Below are positions 36,746 to 44,397 of a stretch of 44,397 nt of DNA, in pieces. Position numbers and translations under genes: made by a program. The notes under the pieces were generated by a model. That model worked only from the letters and a program-made list of their open reading frames with translations. It was not told the origin of the DNA and did no database searches. This stretch comes from Coriobacteriaceae bacterium (lineage in GTDB: Bacteria > Actinomycetota > Coriobacteriia > Coriobacteriales > Coriobacteriaceae), in the NCBI GenBank assembly GCA_902363875.1, contig CABJBO010000017.1, positions 1 through 44,397 of the forward strand, read 5' to 3'. Position 1 is the first letter of the stretch, and every line of letters begins with the position of its first letter.

Positions 36746-37441
36746 TTAAAGCTCCGTGCCCCCAAGGCGGTGTGCGATGCTGTCGCAGGCCAAGGCGCCC
36801 ACGACGGTCTTGGCGTCTTCGATCTTGCCGTCGAGTACGGCGTCGATCAGCTCATGCAGCGGCACCAGGTCCACGTTGACAAACTCGTCATCATCGGGGT
36901 TGGGCGCATCAAACTCGAGCTTGGTAGCCAAGTAGATGTGGATAATCTCATCGCAAAAACCACAGGACGTGACAATCGACGTCAAAAAGCGAATGCGACC
37001 AGCCCTAAAGCCCGTCTCCTCATGCAGCTCGCGCTTGGCGCAATCGAGCGGGTCCTCGCCTGGATCGAGCTTGCCGGCGGGAATCTCGACCGTCACGCGG
37101 TCGATGGCGGTGCGGTACTGACGCACCAGTACGATCTTGCCGCTCTCGGTCAGTGCCACAACAGCCGCCGCACCCGGATGGCGAACGATATCGCGGGCGC
37201 TGCGGCGACCGTTGGGCAGCTCAACCTCAAGACGGTGGACGTCGAGGATCTTGCCCTTCCAGGCGCACTCCTCCGAAAGAATCTTCTCGTGCAGCTCGGC
37301 ATCGTGCGGGTCGTCATCGCCCAGCACCAGCGCCGGCTCGTCAGCGACCTCGCCACCAGGCTCGCCCTCGGCGTGCCCATACACGCGGCTGTCCTCTTCG
37401 ACGATCTGCGCGTCCACGAGCTCTTCGTTCTTCTCGTCCAT
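36746..37441 (-). CDS. Nudix hydrolase (ADP-ribose pyrophosphatase type)
   Basis: This 231-residue enzyme carries the full Nudix box G-x5-E-x7-REL-x-EE-x-G between residues 123 and 145 (ending RELHEETGF), which binds the divalent metal. The flanking sequence (VRQYRTAIDRVTVEIPAGK) is typical of ADP-ribose pyrophosphatases. The N-terminal 45 residues are acidic and probably disordered. ATG at 37441 is better placed from AGAGGA than the ATG 9 nt upstream, which abuts that site. It follows purD by 21 nt and is probably co-transcribed with it. Confidence 0.9.
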   Translation of the reverse strand: MDEKNEELVDAQIVEEDSRVYGHAEGEPGGEVADEPALVLGDDDPHDAELHEKILSEECAWKGKILDVHRLEVELPNGRRSARDIVRHPGAAAVVALTESGKIVLVRQYRTAIDRVTVEIPAGKLDPGEDPLDCAKRELHEETGFRAGRIRFLTSIVTSCGFCDEIIHIYLATKLEFDAPNPDDDEFVNVDLVPLHELIDAVLDGKIEDAKTVVGALACDSIAHRLGGTEL

Positions 37442-37462
37442 CCGTCTCATTCCTCTCGGATT

Positions 37463-38767
37463 TTAGGCATCCCAGGCGTCGCGGCCGCGCAGCGCGCGCA
37501 GGCCGATGTCGTGACGCAGGGTCTTGCCCTCAAAATCAATCTTCTCGCAGGCCTCGTAGGCAAGGTTGCGGGCGTTCTCAAACGTATCGCCCAGCGCGGT
37601 CACGGCAAGCACGCGGCCACCATTGGTCACGAGCTGGCCGTCCACCACGGCAGTGCCCGCGTGGTACACGGTCACGTTCTCCATGGCCTCGGCATCGGCG
37701 ATACCGGTAATGACCTTGCCTTTCTCGTAGCTGCCGGGATAACCCGCACTCGTCAGGACAACGGCCACGGCCCACTCGTCGCGCCAGTCGAGTTCAATCT
37801 GATCGAGCTCGCAGTTGGCGCAGGCGAGCATGACCTCGACCAGGTCGTTCTTAAGGCGCGGCAGAACGACCTGCGTCTCGGGGTCGCCAAAGCGGGCATT
37901 GAACTCCAGCACCTTGGGGCCGGCAGGCGTGAGCATAAAGCCGCCGTACAGGCAGCCGCGGTAGTCGATACCCTCGGCAGCGAGCTCGGCCACGGTCTGC
38001 TCCATGACCTTCACCATGGTGGCGTGCTCCTCGTCAGTCACGATGGGCACCGGGCTGTAGACGCCCATGCCGCCGGTGTTGGGACCAAGGTCGCCCTCAA
38101 GCGCGCGCTTGTGGTCCTGCGAGGTGGCCATGGGGCGCACGGTCTTGCCGTCGGTAAAGGCCAACAGCGAGCACTCGGGACCAACGAGCATCTCCTCGAT
38201 AACCACGGTGTTGCCGGCATCGCCAAAGGTGCCGCCAAAGCACTCGCGCACGGCCTCCTCGGCCTGCTCAAGTTCGGTCGCCACGATAACGCCCTTGCCT
38301 GCGGCAAGGCCGTCGGCCTTGACGACCAGCGGGGCGCCTTGCTCGCGTACGTAGGCGAGAGCCGAAGCCTCGTCGGTAAACGAGCCGTAGGCTGCCGTCG
38401 GAATGCCCGCACGCTCCATGAGCTGCTTGGAGAACAGCTTGGAGCCCTCCATCTGGGCGCCCTCGGCACCCGGGCCAAAGCAGGGAATACCCGCCGCGCG
38501 CACGGCGTCGGCCACGCCCGCCACGAGCGGAGCCTCGGGGCCAATTACCACGAGTCCGCATCCGTGGCTCTGCGCAAACGCCGCCACGGCCGCAGGATCG
38601 CAGTCGTCGAGAACAACGTTCTCGCCGCAGCTCGCGGTGCCGCCGTTGCCCGGCGCGATGTAGAGCTTGCCGGCGCGCGGTGATGCTGCGAGCTTGGCTG
38701 CCAAAGCATGCTCACGGCCGCCGCTGCCCAACAACAGGATGTCGATGGTTTGAGTGTCCGCCTTCAA
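37463..38767 (-). CDS. purD: Phosphoribosylamine-glycine ligase (GAR synthetase)
   Basis: This 434-residue ATP-grasp enzyme joins phosphoribosylamine and glycine, step 2 of purine synthesis. The N-terminal [13 protein letters not shown] marks the family, with the ATP-grasp domain around 110-330 and the metal-binding [11 protein letters not shown] near 300. A TTG at 38767 is chosen as start: AGAGGAGG lies 5 nt before it and the resulting length matches the family, whereas the open frame to 38935 adds 56 unrelated residues. The next upstream gene, purA, is separated by a terminator. Confidence 0.95.
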   Translation of the reverse strand: MKADTQTIDILLLGSGGREHALAAKLAASPRAGKLYIAPGNGGTASCGENVVLDDCDPAAVAAFAQSHGCGLVVIGPEAPLVAGVADAVRAAGIPCFGPGAEGAQMEGSKLFSKQLMERAGIPTAAYGSFTDEASALAYVREQGAPLVVKADGLAAGKGVIVATELEQAEEAVRECFGGTFGDAGNTVVIEEMLVGPECSLLAFTDGKTVRPMATSQDHKRALEGDLGPNTGGMGVYSPVPIVTDEEHATMVKVMEQTVAELAAEGIDYRGCLYGGFMLTPAGPKVLEFNARFGDPETQVVLPRLKNDLVEVMLACANCELDQIELDWRDEWAVAVVLTSAGYPGSYEKGKVITGIADAEAMENVTVYHAGTAVVDGQLVTNGGRVLAVTALGDTFENARNLAYEACEKIDFEGKTLRHDIGLRALRGRDAWDA

Positions 38768-38821
38768 GGGTGCCTCCTCTATGGATGAATGGCCCGCTCC
38801 GCGCGAGCCCCTTGCAAGCAA

Positions 38822-38863
38822 ATATACCCCTCGGCCGCCCACCCGGGCTGCAAAGGGGTATAT
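38822..38863 (-). terminator. Terminator of purA
   Basis: ATATACCCCT (38822-38831) and AGGGGTATAT (38854-38863) pair, with inner GCCC/GGGC, and TTTG follows on the minus strand. It lies 22 bp past the purA stop. Confidence 0.7.
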
Positions 38864-38885
38864 CGCAATAACCAAATAGTCCCGA

Positions 38886-40181
<1,296 letters not shown>

Positions 40182-40265
40182 TTACATTCATGGACTGTCT
40201 ACGCGCCACGCCGGCACGCAGAAGCACAAAACATTCCCAGTATACCCGTGCAACGGGCGCCTGTC

Positions 40266-41657
40266 CTACTCCTCGGCATGTGCCCCATCAAGCTCATAGA
40301 ACTTGGTGGATGCCGGCAGGAACATCAGGTCGACGTCGCCGATCGGGCCCGAACGGTTCTTGGCCACGACGATACGCGTAACGCCCTCGTCGGGTCGATC
40401 GTCGCGCGAGGCCTCGGCCTCGTCGGCGGAGCGGTCCAAGAACATAACGATATCGGCGTCTTGCTCGATGGAGCCCGATTCACGAAGGTCGGAAAGCTGC
40501 GGACGCTTGCCGGTACGGGATTCGACCTGACGCGAGAGCTGCGACAGCGCGATGAGCGGGATCTTGAGCTCCTTGGCCATGATCTTCAGACCACGCGACA
40601 TCTCGGAGACCTCGACGGTACGGCTCTCGGAGCGGCGTCCCGGCGGAGGACTCACCAGCTGCAGGTAGTCCAGGATGATGATGGCCTTCTCCTTGTTGTG
40701 GAGCATGCGGCGGCTCTTGGCGCGAATCTCGGTCACTGTGGTGCCGGGCGTATCGTCAATCAGAATATCGAGCTTGGACAAGGTCTGCGTGGCCTCGTTG
40801 ATATTGGCCCACTGCTCGGGGCTAATGCGGCCCATGCGGAAGTCACTGATCGAGATCATGGCGTAGGCGCAAATCAGACGCTGGGCAATTTCCTTGCCCG
40901 ACATCTCCAGAGAGAAGAAGCCGACGGTATAACCAGCAGCGGCAGCGTTGAGCGCCAGATTCAGGGCGAACGACGTCTTACCTACAGCAGGACGGGCGCC
41001 GATAATGATGAGCTGGCCCTCGCGAAAACCCATGAGCATGCGGTCGAGCGACGGGAAGCCCGTGGGCACGCCCGCAGCCTGGCCACCGGCCTGGCACACT
41101 TCCTCGGCCTCGTTATAGGCCTCGACCATAAACTCGGTCAGCGTCTTGTAGCTCGACTTGACCTCGCGTGCCGTGACCTTGAGCAGCTTACTCTCGGCCA
41201 GCTCGACAACCTCTTTGGTATCGGTGGGGGCGTTATATGCCAGCGCGTTGATCTCGTTGGTGGCGCCGATCAGCTCACGCAGCATCGAATCGCGGCGAAC
41301 GATGGCGGCATGATGCTGCCAGTTCACGAGCGATAGGGTCTGACCCATCAACTCCAAAATGTAGGCCTCGCCGCCCACGGCATCAAGCTTGTTGATGCTT
41401 CGCAGGTAATCGATCAGCGAGATGGAGTCGATGGGAATGCGGCTGTTGTACATATCGACCATCGCGGTATAGATGGTCTTATGAATGGGCCGGTAGAAGT
41501 CATCGGGCTGCAGCTCGACCTGGGCCTCTTCGACCACCTCGGGCGATAGCAGCATAGCGGCCAGTACATTGGCCTCTGCATCTTGGTTTTGGGGAAGACC
41601 CAACTTGGGGCCGCGGTCCTCAACCGTCAGCCCGGTCTCCCTATCGTCATATGCCAT
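40266..41657 (-). CDS. dnaB: Replicative DNA helicase
   Basis: This 463-residue hexameric helicase has the N-terminal primase-interacting domain (about 15-120) and a RecA-like motor with Walker A GARPAVGKT at about 220-228, Walker B IIILDYLQL near 340 and the family's LSQLSRQVESR near 387. ATG at 41657 is chosen since GAGG lies 6 nt before it; the two earlier ATGs have no spacing or no site. It lies downstream of the rpsF-rplI operon, as in many Gram-positive bacteria, but behind a terminator, so it has its own promoter. A weak TATATA box is at 41765-41770. Confidence 0.96.
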   Translation of the reverse strand: MAYDDRETGLTVEDRGPKLGLPQNQDAEANVLAAMLLSPEVVEEAQVELQPDDFYRPIHKTIYTAMVDMYNSRIPIDSISLIDYLRSINKLDAVGGEAYILELMGQTLSLVNWQHHAAIVRRDSMLRELIGATNEINALAYNAPTDTKEVVELAESKLLKVTAREVKSSYKTLTEFMVEAYNEAEEVCQAGGQAAGVPTGFPSLDRMLMGFREGQLIIIGARPAVGKTSFALNLALNAAAAGYTVGFFSLEMSGKEIAQRLICAYAMISISDFRMGRISPEQWANINEATQTLSKLDILIDDTPGTTVTEIRAKSRRMLHNKEKAIIILDYLQLVSPPPGRRSESRTVEVSEMSRGLKIMAKELKIPLIALSQLSRQVESRTGKRPQLSDLRESGSIEQDADIVMFLDRSADEAEASRDDRPDEGVTRIVVAKNRSGPIGDVDLMFLPASTKFYELDGAHAEE

Positions 41658-41810
41658 GAGCATCCTCATTCATATCGCTTGCGAGCATCCATAGTATCAG
41701 CCACGGTCCCAAAACGCGCCGCGCGCCGCCAATCATCACCGAACCAAACGGATGAACGGTCCTGTATATAGGACTTCGACGCAACGTTCACCATGACACT
41801 CACTCAGCGC

Positions 41811-41850
41811 AAAAAACAAAAGGGCGCCCTGGTTTCCCAGAGCGCCCTTC
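41811..41850 (-). terminator. Terminator of the rpsF-ssb-rpsR-rplI operon
   Basis: AAGGGCGC (41820-41827) and GCGCCCTT (41842-41849), with inner CCTGG/CCAG pairing, are followed on the minus strand by TTTGTTTTTTG. It lies 32 bp past the rplI stop. Confidence 0.9.
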
Positions 41851-41881
41851 TTAGAACAAGATTGTTGCGTTGCAGCAAATG

Positions 41882-42421
41882 CTACTCGGCAGCAGCCTCA
41901 GTCTCGACCTCGGCGGTCTCGGCCTCGGCGACCTCAGCGGCCTCCTCGACCTCAGCCTCGGCAGCGAGCTCCTCGGCGGTAACGCCGACGAGAACGACAA
42001 CCTCGGCCTTGATCTCGCGGTACAGCGAGATGGCAACGGTGTGGGCACCGGCAACCTTGATGGGCTTACCGAGCTCGACGCGCTTGCGGTCGATGTCCAT
42101 ACCGAGCTGAGCCTTGATGGCGTCAGCGATCATAGCGGCGGTAACGGAGCCAAAGAGGATGCCCTCGTCGCCGACCTTGACGTCAACGGTGACCGTCTTG
42201 CCCTCGAAGGCAGCCTTGGTCTCGTTGGCGGTAGCCAGACGGACGGCCTCGCGCTTGGCGATGTTGTTGCGACGCTCGTCAAGCTGCTTGAGGTTGCCCT
42301 TGGTGGCGGCAACAGCGAGCTTCTTGGGGAACAGGAAGTTCTCAGCGTAACCCTGAGCGACCTCTACGACGTCACCCTCGCCGCCCTTGCCCTTGATCTC
42401 ATCGAGAAGAATAACCTTCAT
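41882..42421 (-). CDS. rplI: 50S ribosomal protein L9 with an acidic C-terminal extension
   Basis: The first 148 residues are a normal L9: the N-terminal domain MKVILLDEIKGKGGEGDVVEV, a connecting helix and the C-terminal domain ending VVVLVGVTAEEL. About 30 extra residues follow, composed almost only of Ala, Glu and Val. Such tails are unusual in L9 and their role is unknown. It is the last gene of the operon, 15 nt after rpsR. Confidence 0.95.
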   Translation of the reverse strand: MKVILLDEIKGKGGEGDVVEVAQGYAENFLFPKKLAVAATKGNLKQLDERRNNIAKREAVRLATANETKAAFEGKTVTVDVKVGDEGILFGSVTAAMIADAIKAQLGMDIDRKRVELGKPIKVAGAHTVAISLYREIKAEVVVLVGVTAEELAAEAEVEEAAEVAEAETAEVETEAAAE

Positions 42422-42436
42422 GATGCGTCTCCCTTC

Positions 42437-42703
42437 TTAGCCGCGGTCGCGGTTGCCACGAGAGGAAACCACGGGGACGGTGTACGGCAGGAGAGCCATC
42501 TCGCGGGCGCGCTTGATGGCGTTGGCGATGTCATGCTGATGCTGCGTGCAAGCGCCAGTGACGCGACGGGGCTTAATCTTGCCACGGTCGGTCATGTACT
42601 TACGGAGAAGCTGAGTGTCCTTATAGTCGATGAACTCAGTGTTCTCCTTGCAGAACTGGCAGTACTTACGACGCGGCTGACGTGCAGAAAAATCATTAGC
42701 CAT
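42437..42703 (-). CDS. rpsR: 30S ribosomal protein S18
   Basis: This 88-residue protein has the core [22 protein letters not shown] and cysteines at 15 and 18 (YCQFC) plus one near 52, resembling the zinc-binding form of S18 (zinc binding inferred). ATG at 42703 is correct; the longer frame to 42754 has no family match. It pairs with S6 on the 30S platform. Confidence 0.95.
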   Translation of the reverse strand: MANDFSARQPRRKYCQFCKENTEFIDYKDTQLLRKYMTDRGKIKPRRVTGACTQHQHDIANAIKRAREMALLPYTVPVVSSRGNRDRG

Positions 42704-42775
42704 GTCAAAATACCTTTCGTTTGGCAACTTCGGCGAACCGAAGCCGCCTCTCACTCAAAAATAGGTGAACAACCC

Positions 42776-43228
42776 TTAGAACGGGATGTCCTCATCGTAG
42801 ACGTCGACCGCGGGCGGCGTAGCCACCGGTGCGGCAGGACGTGCTGCGGGCGCGGGAGCTGCGGGGGCGTAACCGCCCTGGTCGTAGCCACCCTGGCCAC
42901 CACGGGAGCTCATAAACTCGATCTCATCGACGATGACCTCAAGCTTGCTCCGGCGCTGGCCGTCGCGCTCCCAAGAGCTGTAGCGCAGCTTGCCCTCGAT
43001 CGCGACCTTGTTTCCCTTTGCCAGGAAACGGCTCACGGCCTCGGCGCGGGTGCCGAACATGGTGCAGTCGACAAAGTTGGGATAGTCCTCCCACTCGCCA
43101 GTCTGCGCGTTGCGGCGACGATCGTTCACGGCGACGCCAAAGGACAGAACCTGGGTTCCGCCGGCGGTGGCGCGCAGCTCGGGATCGCGGGTGAGGTTAC
43201 CGGTGATGTTCACTCGATTGATGCTCAT
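42776..43228 (-). CDS. ssb: Single-stranded DNA-binding protein
   Basis: This 150-residue SSB has an OB-fold beginning MSINRVNITGNLTRDPELR, a flexible Gly/Pro/Ala-rich linker from about 112 (GGQGGYDQGGYAPAAPAPAA) and the acidic partner-binding tip DEDIPF. It lies between rpsF and rpsR in the conserved order, so it is co-expressed with ribosomal proteins. Confidence 0.97.
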   Translation of the reverse strand: MSINRVNITGNLTRDPELRATAGGTQVLSFGVAVNDRRRNAQTGEWEDYPNFVDCTMFGTRAEAVSRFLAKGNKVAIEGKLRYSSWERDGQRRSKLEVIVDEIEFMSSRGGQGGYDQGGYAPAAPAPAARPAAPVATPPAVDVYDEDIPF

Positions 43229-43276
43229 AACTCACTACTTCCTCTTGGGGCACAAGCCCAGTCCAAAACGACAGTC

Positions 43277-43570
43277 TTACTCCTGGTCGTCGCGACGGAC
43301 GATCATGTGGCGGACCACAGCGTCGGTGATGCGCAGGACGCGATCAAGCTCGGCGATCTGGGTAGGATCTGCGTGGAAGTTGATGAGGGTGTAGTCACCA
43401 TCGGTGAGGTCGTTGATCTCGTAGGCGAGCTTGCGCTTGCCCCACTCGTCAACGGAGTCGACCTTGCCAGCGCCCTCAGCGATCGTGGTATCGATACGCT
43501 TCATAACAGCGAGACGAGTCTCGGGGTCGAGCGACGGGTCAACAAAGAACAGCAGTTCATAAGCCTTCAT
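43277..43570 (-). CDS. rpsF: 30S ribosomal protein S6
   Basis: This 97-residue protein begins MKAYELLFFVDPSLD and has the RNP-like fold features of S6 (DYTLINFHADPTQIAELDRVL in the second half, quoted in part as IAELDRVLRI). ATG at 43570 has AGGAGGT 6 nt upstream; the frame to 43591 runs through that site. It is the first gene of rpsF-ssb-rpsR-rplI, with a promoter at 43642-43670. Confidence 0.96.
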   Translation of the reverse strand: MKAYELLFFVDPSLDPETRLAVMKRIDTTIAEGAGKVDSVDEWGKRKLAYEINDLTDGDYTLINFHADPTQIAELDRVLRITDAVVRHMIVRRDDQE

Positions 43571-43596
43571 ATTGTCACCTCCTCTGGGCAAATGTG

Positions 43597-43625
43597 GCTT
43601 CAGGTCGTGAAGGTGCGCCTGAAGC
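43597..43625 (-). promoter_or_regulatory. Hairpin in the rpsF leader
   Basis: GCTTCAGG (43618-43625 read on the minus strand) pairs perfectly with CCTGAAGC, with a 13-nt loop CGCACCTTCACGA, about 27 nt before the start codon. In other bacteria S6:S18 bind an RNA structure in this leader to control the operon; whether this hairpin is that motif is inferred. Confidence 0.45.
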
Positions 43626-43641
43626 AGGAAAAGACTTGGTA

Positions 43642-43670
43642 ATAATATCTTTCAACCTCCTAGGCTGCAA
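43642..43670 (-). promoter_or_regulatory. Promoter of the rpsF operon
   Basis: On the minus strand TTGCAG (43665-43670) and TATTAT (43642-43647) are separated by exactly 17 bp, about 70 bp before the rpsF start. This is one of the best promoter matches in the window. Confidence 0.8.
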
Positions 43671-44030
43671 GAATATGCAGCTACAACCTCATGACCTCCA
43701 CATATGTCCATGCTCACACGGCACTTCATGCGCATTCCAACCAAATGCTGACCAAATGCTTGACGGATCTGTGTTCAAGATACGGTGCCGTGGGGACAAG
43801 CTGAGCCAAGCCGCAGGTCAGCGGGCACAAGGCTGTGGTCGCAAAATGCATACCAGTGGCCCACAGCACCACCCAAAGATTTTTAAATTCATTGCCAAGT
43901 CGCTTATGAATACCCTTTTTTGAACAATTGAGTTGATCAACCACGCTGGTCGGAAGCCGTTTTTTGGGACCTCAAGCCCCACTGCAGCGCCAAGCACGGC
44001 CAAGCGTTTTAAAAAATGCCAACTTTTCTG
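43671..44030. other. Gene-free stretch between the rpsF promoter and the tRNA genes
   Basis: No protein gene with a ribosome site, no strong hairpin and no repeat were found here. The open frames in it are short and give no recognisable protein. Confidence 0.5.
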
Positions 44031-44059
44031 TTTGCACTTTGCGATTCCTCGTGTATACT
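44031..44059 (+). promoter_or_regulatory. Promoter of the tRNA-Ser genes
   Basis: TTTGCA (44031-44036) and TATACT (44054-44059) are spaced by 17 bp; the first tRNA begins 16 bp after the -10. Confidence 0.8.
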
Positions 44060-44075
44060 GACTTTCGCATTTAAC

Positions 44076-44166
44076 GGAGAGTTGTCCGAGTGGCCGAAGG
44101 AGCACGATTGGAAATCGTGTAGGCGTCAAAAGCGTCTCCAGGGTTCAAATCCCTGACTCTCCGCCA
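44076..44166 (+). tRNA. tRNA-Ser (GGA)
   Basis: The acceptor stem GGAGAGT / ACTCTCC, an anticodon arm CACGA-TTGGAAA-TCGTG with anticodon GGA, a long variable arm and a T arm with GGTTCAAATCC are all present, and CCA is encoded. The length and long variable arm are typical of class II serine tRNAs. It reads UCC/UCU codons. Confidence 0.95.
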
Positions 44167-44175
44167 GTTAATTCC

Positions 44176-44205
44176 AAAGCAGGCCTTCGAGCCTGCTTTG
44201 TTTTT
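44176..44205 (+). terminator. Terminator between the two tRNA genes
   Basis: AAAGCAGGC / GCCTGCTTT with loop CTTCGA is followed by GTTTTT. It suggests the first tRNA can end here. Confidence 0.8.
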
Positions 44206-44214
44206 ACCCCACGC

Positions 44215-44305
44215 GGAGGGGTGGCAGAGTGGTTGAATGCGGCGGTCTCGAAAACCGTTTGGCCTGTATAAGGTCACGAGGGTTCGAATCCCTCCTCCTC
44301 CGCCA
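44215..44305 (+). tRNA. tRNA-Ser (CGA)
   Basis: The acceptor GGAGGGG pairs with CTCCTCC with one G-T pair. The anticodon loop CTCGAAA gives anticodon CGA, there is a long variable arm, the T arm is GAGGG-TTCGAAT-CCCTC, and CCA is encoded. It reads UCG codons. Confidence 0.94.
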
Positions 44306-44316
44306 TTTTGGTTGAG

Positions 44317-44343
44317 AAAGCTCCCGAAAACGGGGGCTTTTTT
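44317..44343 (+). terminator. Terminator after tRNA-Ser (CGA)
   Basis: AAAGCTCCCG / CGGGGGCTTT with loop AAAA and a T6 run. A TTGACA at 44366-44371 beyond it may belong to the next gene, outside the window. Confidence 0.85.
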
Positions 44344-44397
44344 GTTTGGCTCTGTTAGACCAAGGTTGACATAAAAACGATGTCACCGCGAGGCGGT

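Overview
The window is high-GC bacterial chromosome. Its gene content and order fit an intestinal actinobacterium of class Coriobacteriia, most likely Collinsella. This is inferred from the look of the proteins and from the mix of housekeeping genes, a mannose-type PTS, a class B sortase and a giant wall-anchored glycosidase; no database search was run. No phage, insertion sequence, CRISPR-Cas locus or rRNA was seen. Nearly all genes lie on the minus strand.

Left part (1-8.9 kb): an overlapping + strand pair encoding an NfnA/SudB-like flavoprotein and a GltA/NfnB-like glutamate-synthase-type flavoprotein. Then a 450-bp intergenic region with an alternating-orientation repeat array. Then, on the minus strand, a complete polar amino-acid ABC importer (ATPase, lipoprotein, two permeases) followed by a cytidylate-kinase-like gene, then yqeY and a membrane-anchored parvulin foldase.

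8.9-16.7 kb: an orphan EIIA of PTS fructose/galactitol type, the purine cluster purF-purM-purN, a + strand multi-pass membrane protein, a divergent MoaE-like protein, a class B sortase and purE.

16.8-28.8 kb, the accessory heart of the window: a 2137-residue secreted, LPXTG-like-anchored GH31 glycosidase with CBM32-like, Fn3, dockerin-like, cohesin-like, Ig-like and FIVAR modules. A run of ten G lies on its sense strand 41-50 bp before the start codon. Next come a MarR regulator, a small two-TM protein, a mannose-family PTS operon (IIA-IIB-IIC-IID) and a divergent GntR/UTRA regulator with an inverted-repeat operator candidate between them. Together they look like a host-glycan (possibly mucin GalNAc) harvesting and uptake locus; the sugar is inferred.

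28.8-44.4 kb: carAB, an ABC exporter with a one-TM partner protein, a Nudix hydrolase with purD, purA, dnaB, then the rplI-rpsR-ssb-rpsF ribosomal/SSB operon read from a clear promoter, and two tRNA-Ser genes (GGA, CGA) on the + strand.

The most unusual signals are in the non-coding DNA. There is (1) a six-repeat, 40-nt-period array of 15-nt palindrome arms in alternating orientation with 25-26-nt spacers at 2631-2846; (2) at least seven intergenic hairpins or repeats with unrelated arms that share the core TGTCC/GGACA; (3) a 146-nt nested inverted repeat whose right arm contains the end of carB; (4) a perfect 40-bp palindrome at 15-54; and (5) the homopolymeric tract before the giant glycosidase gene.
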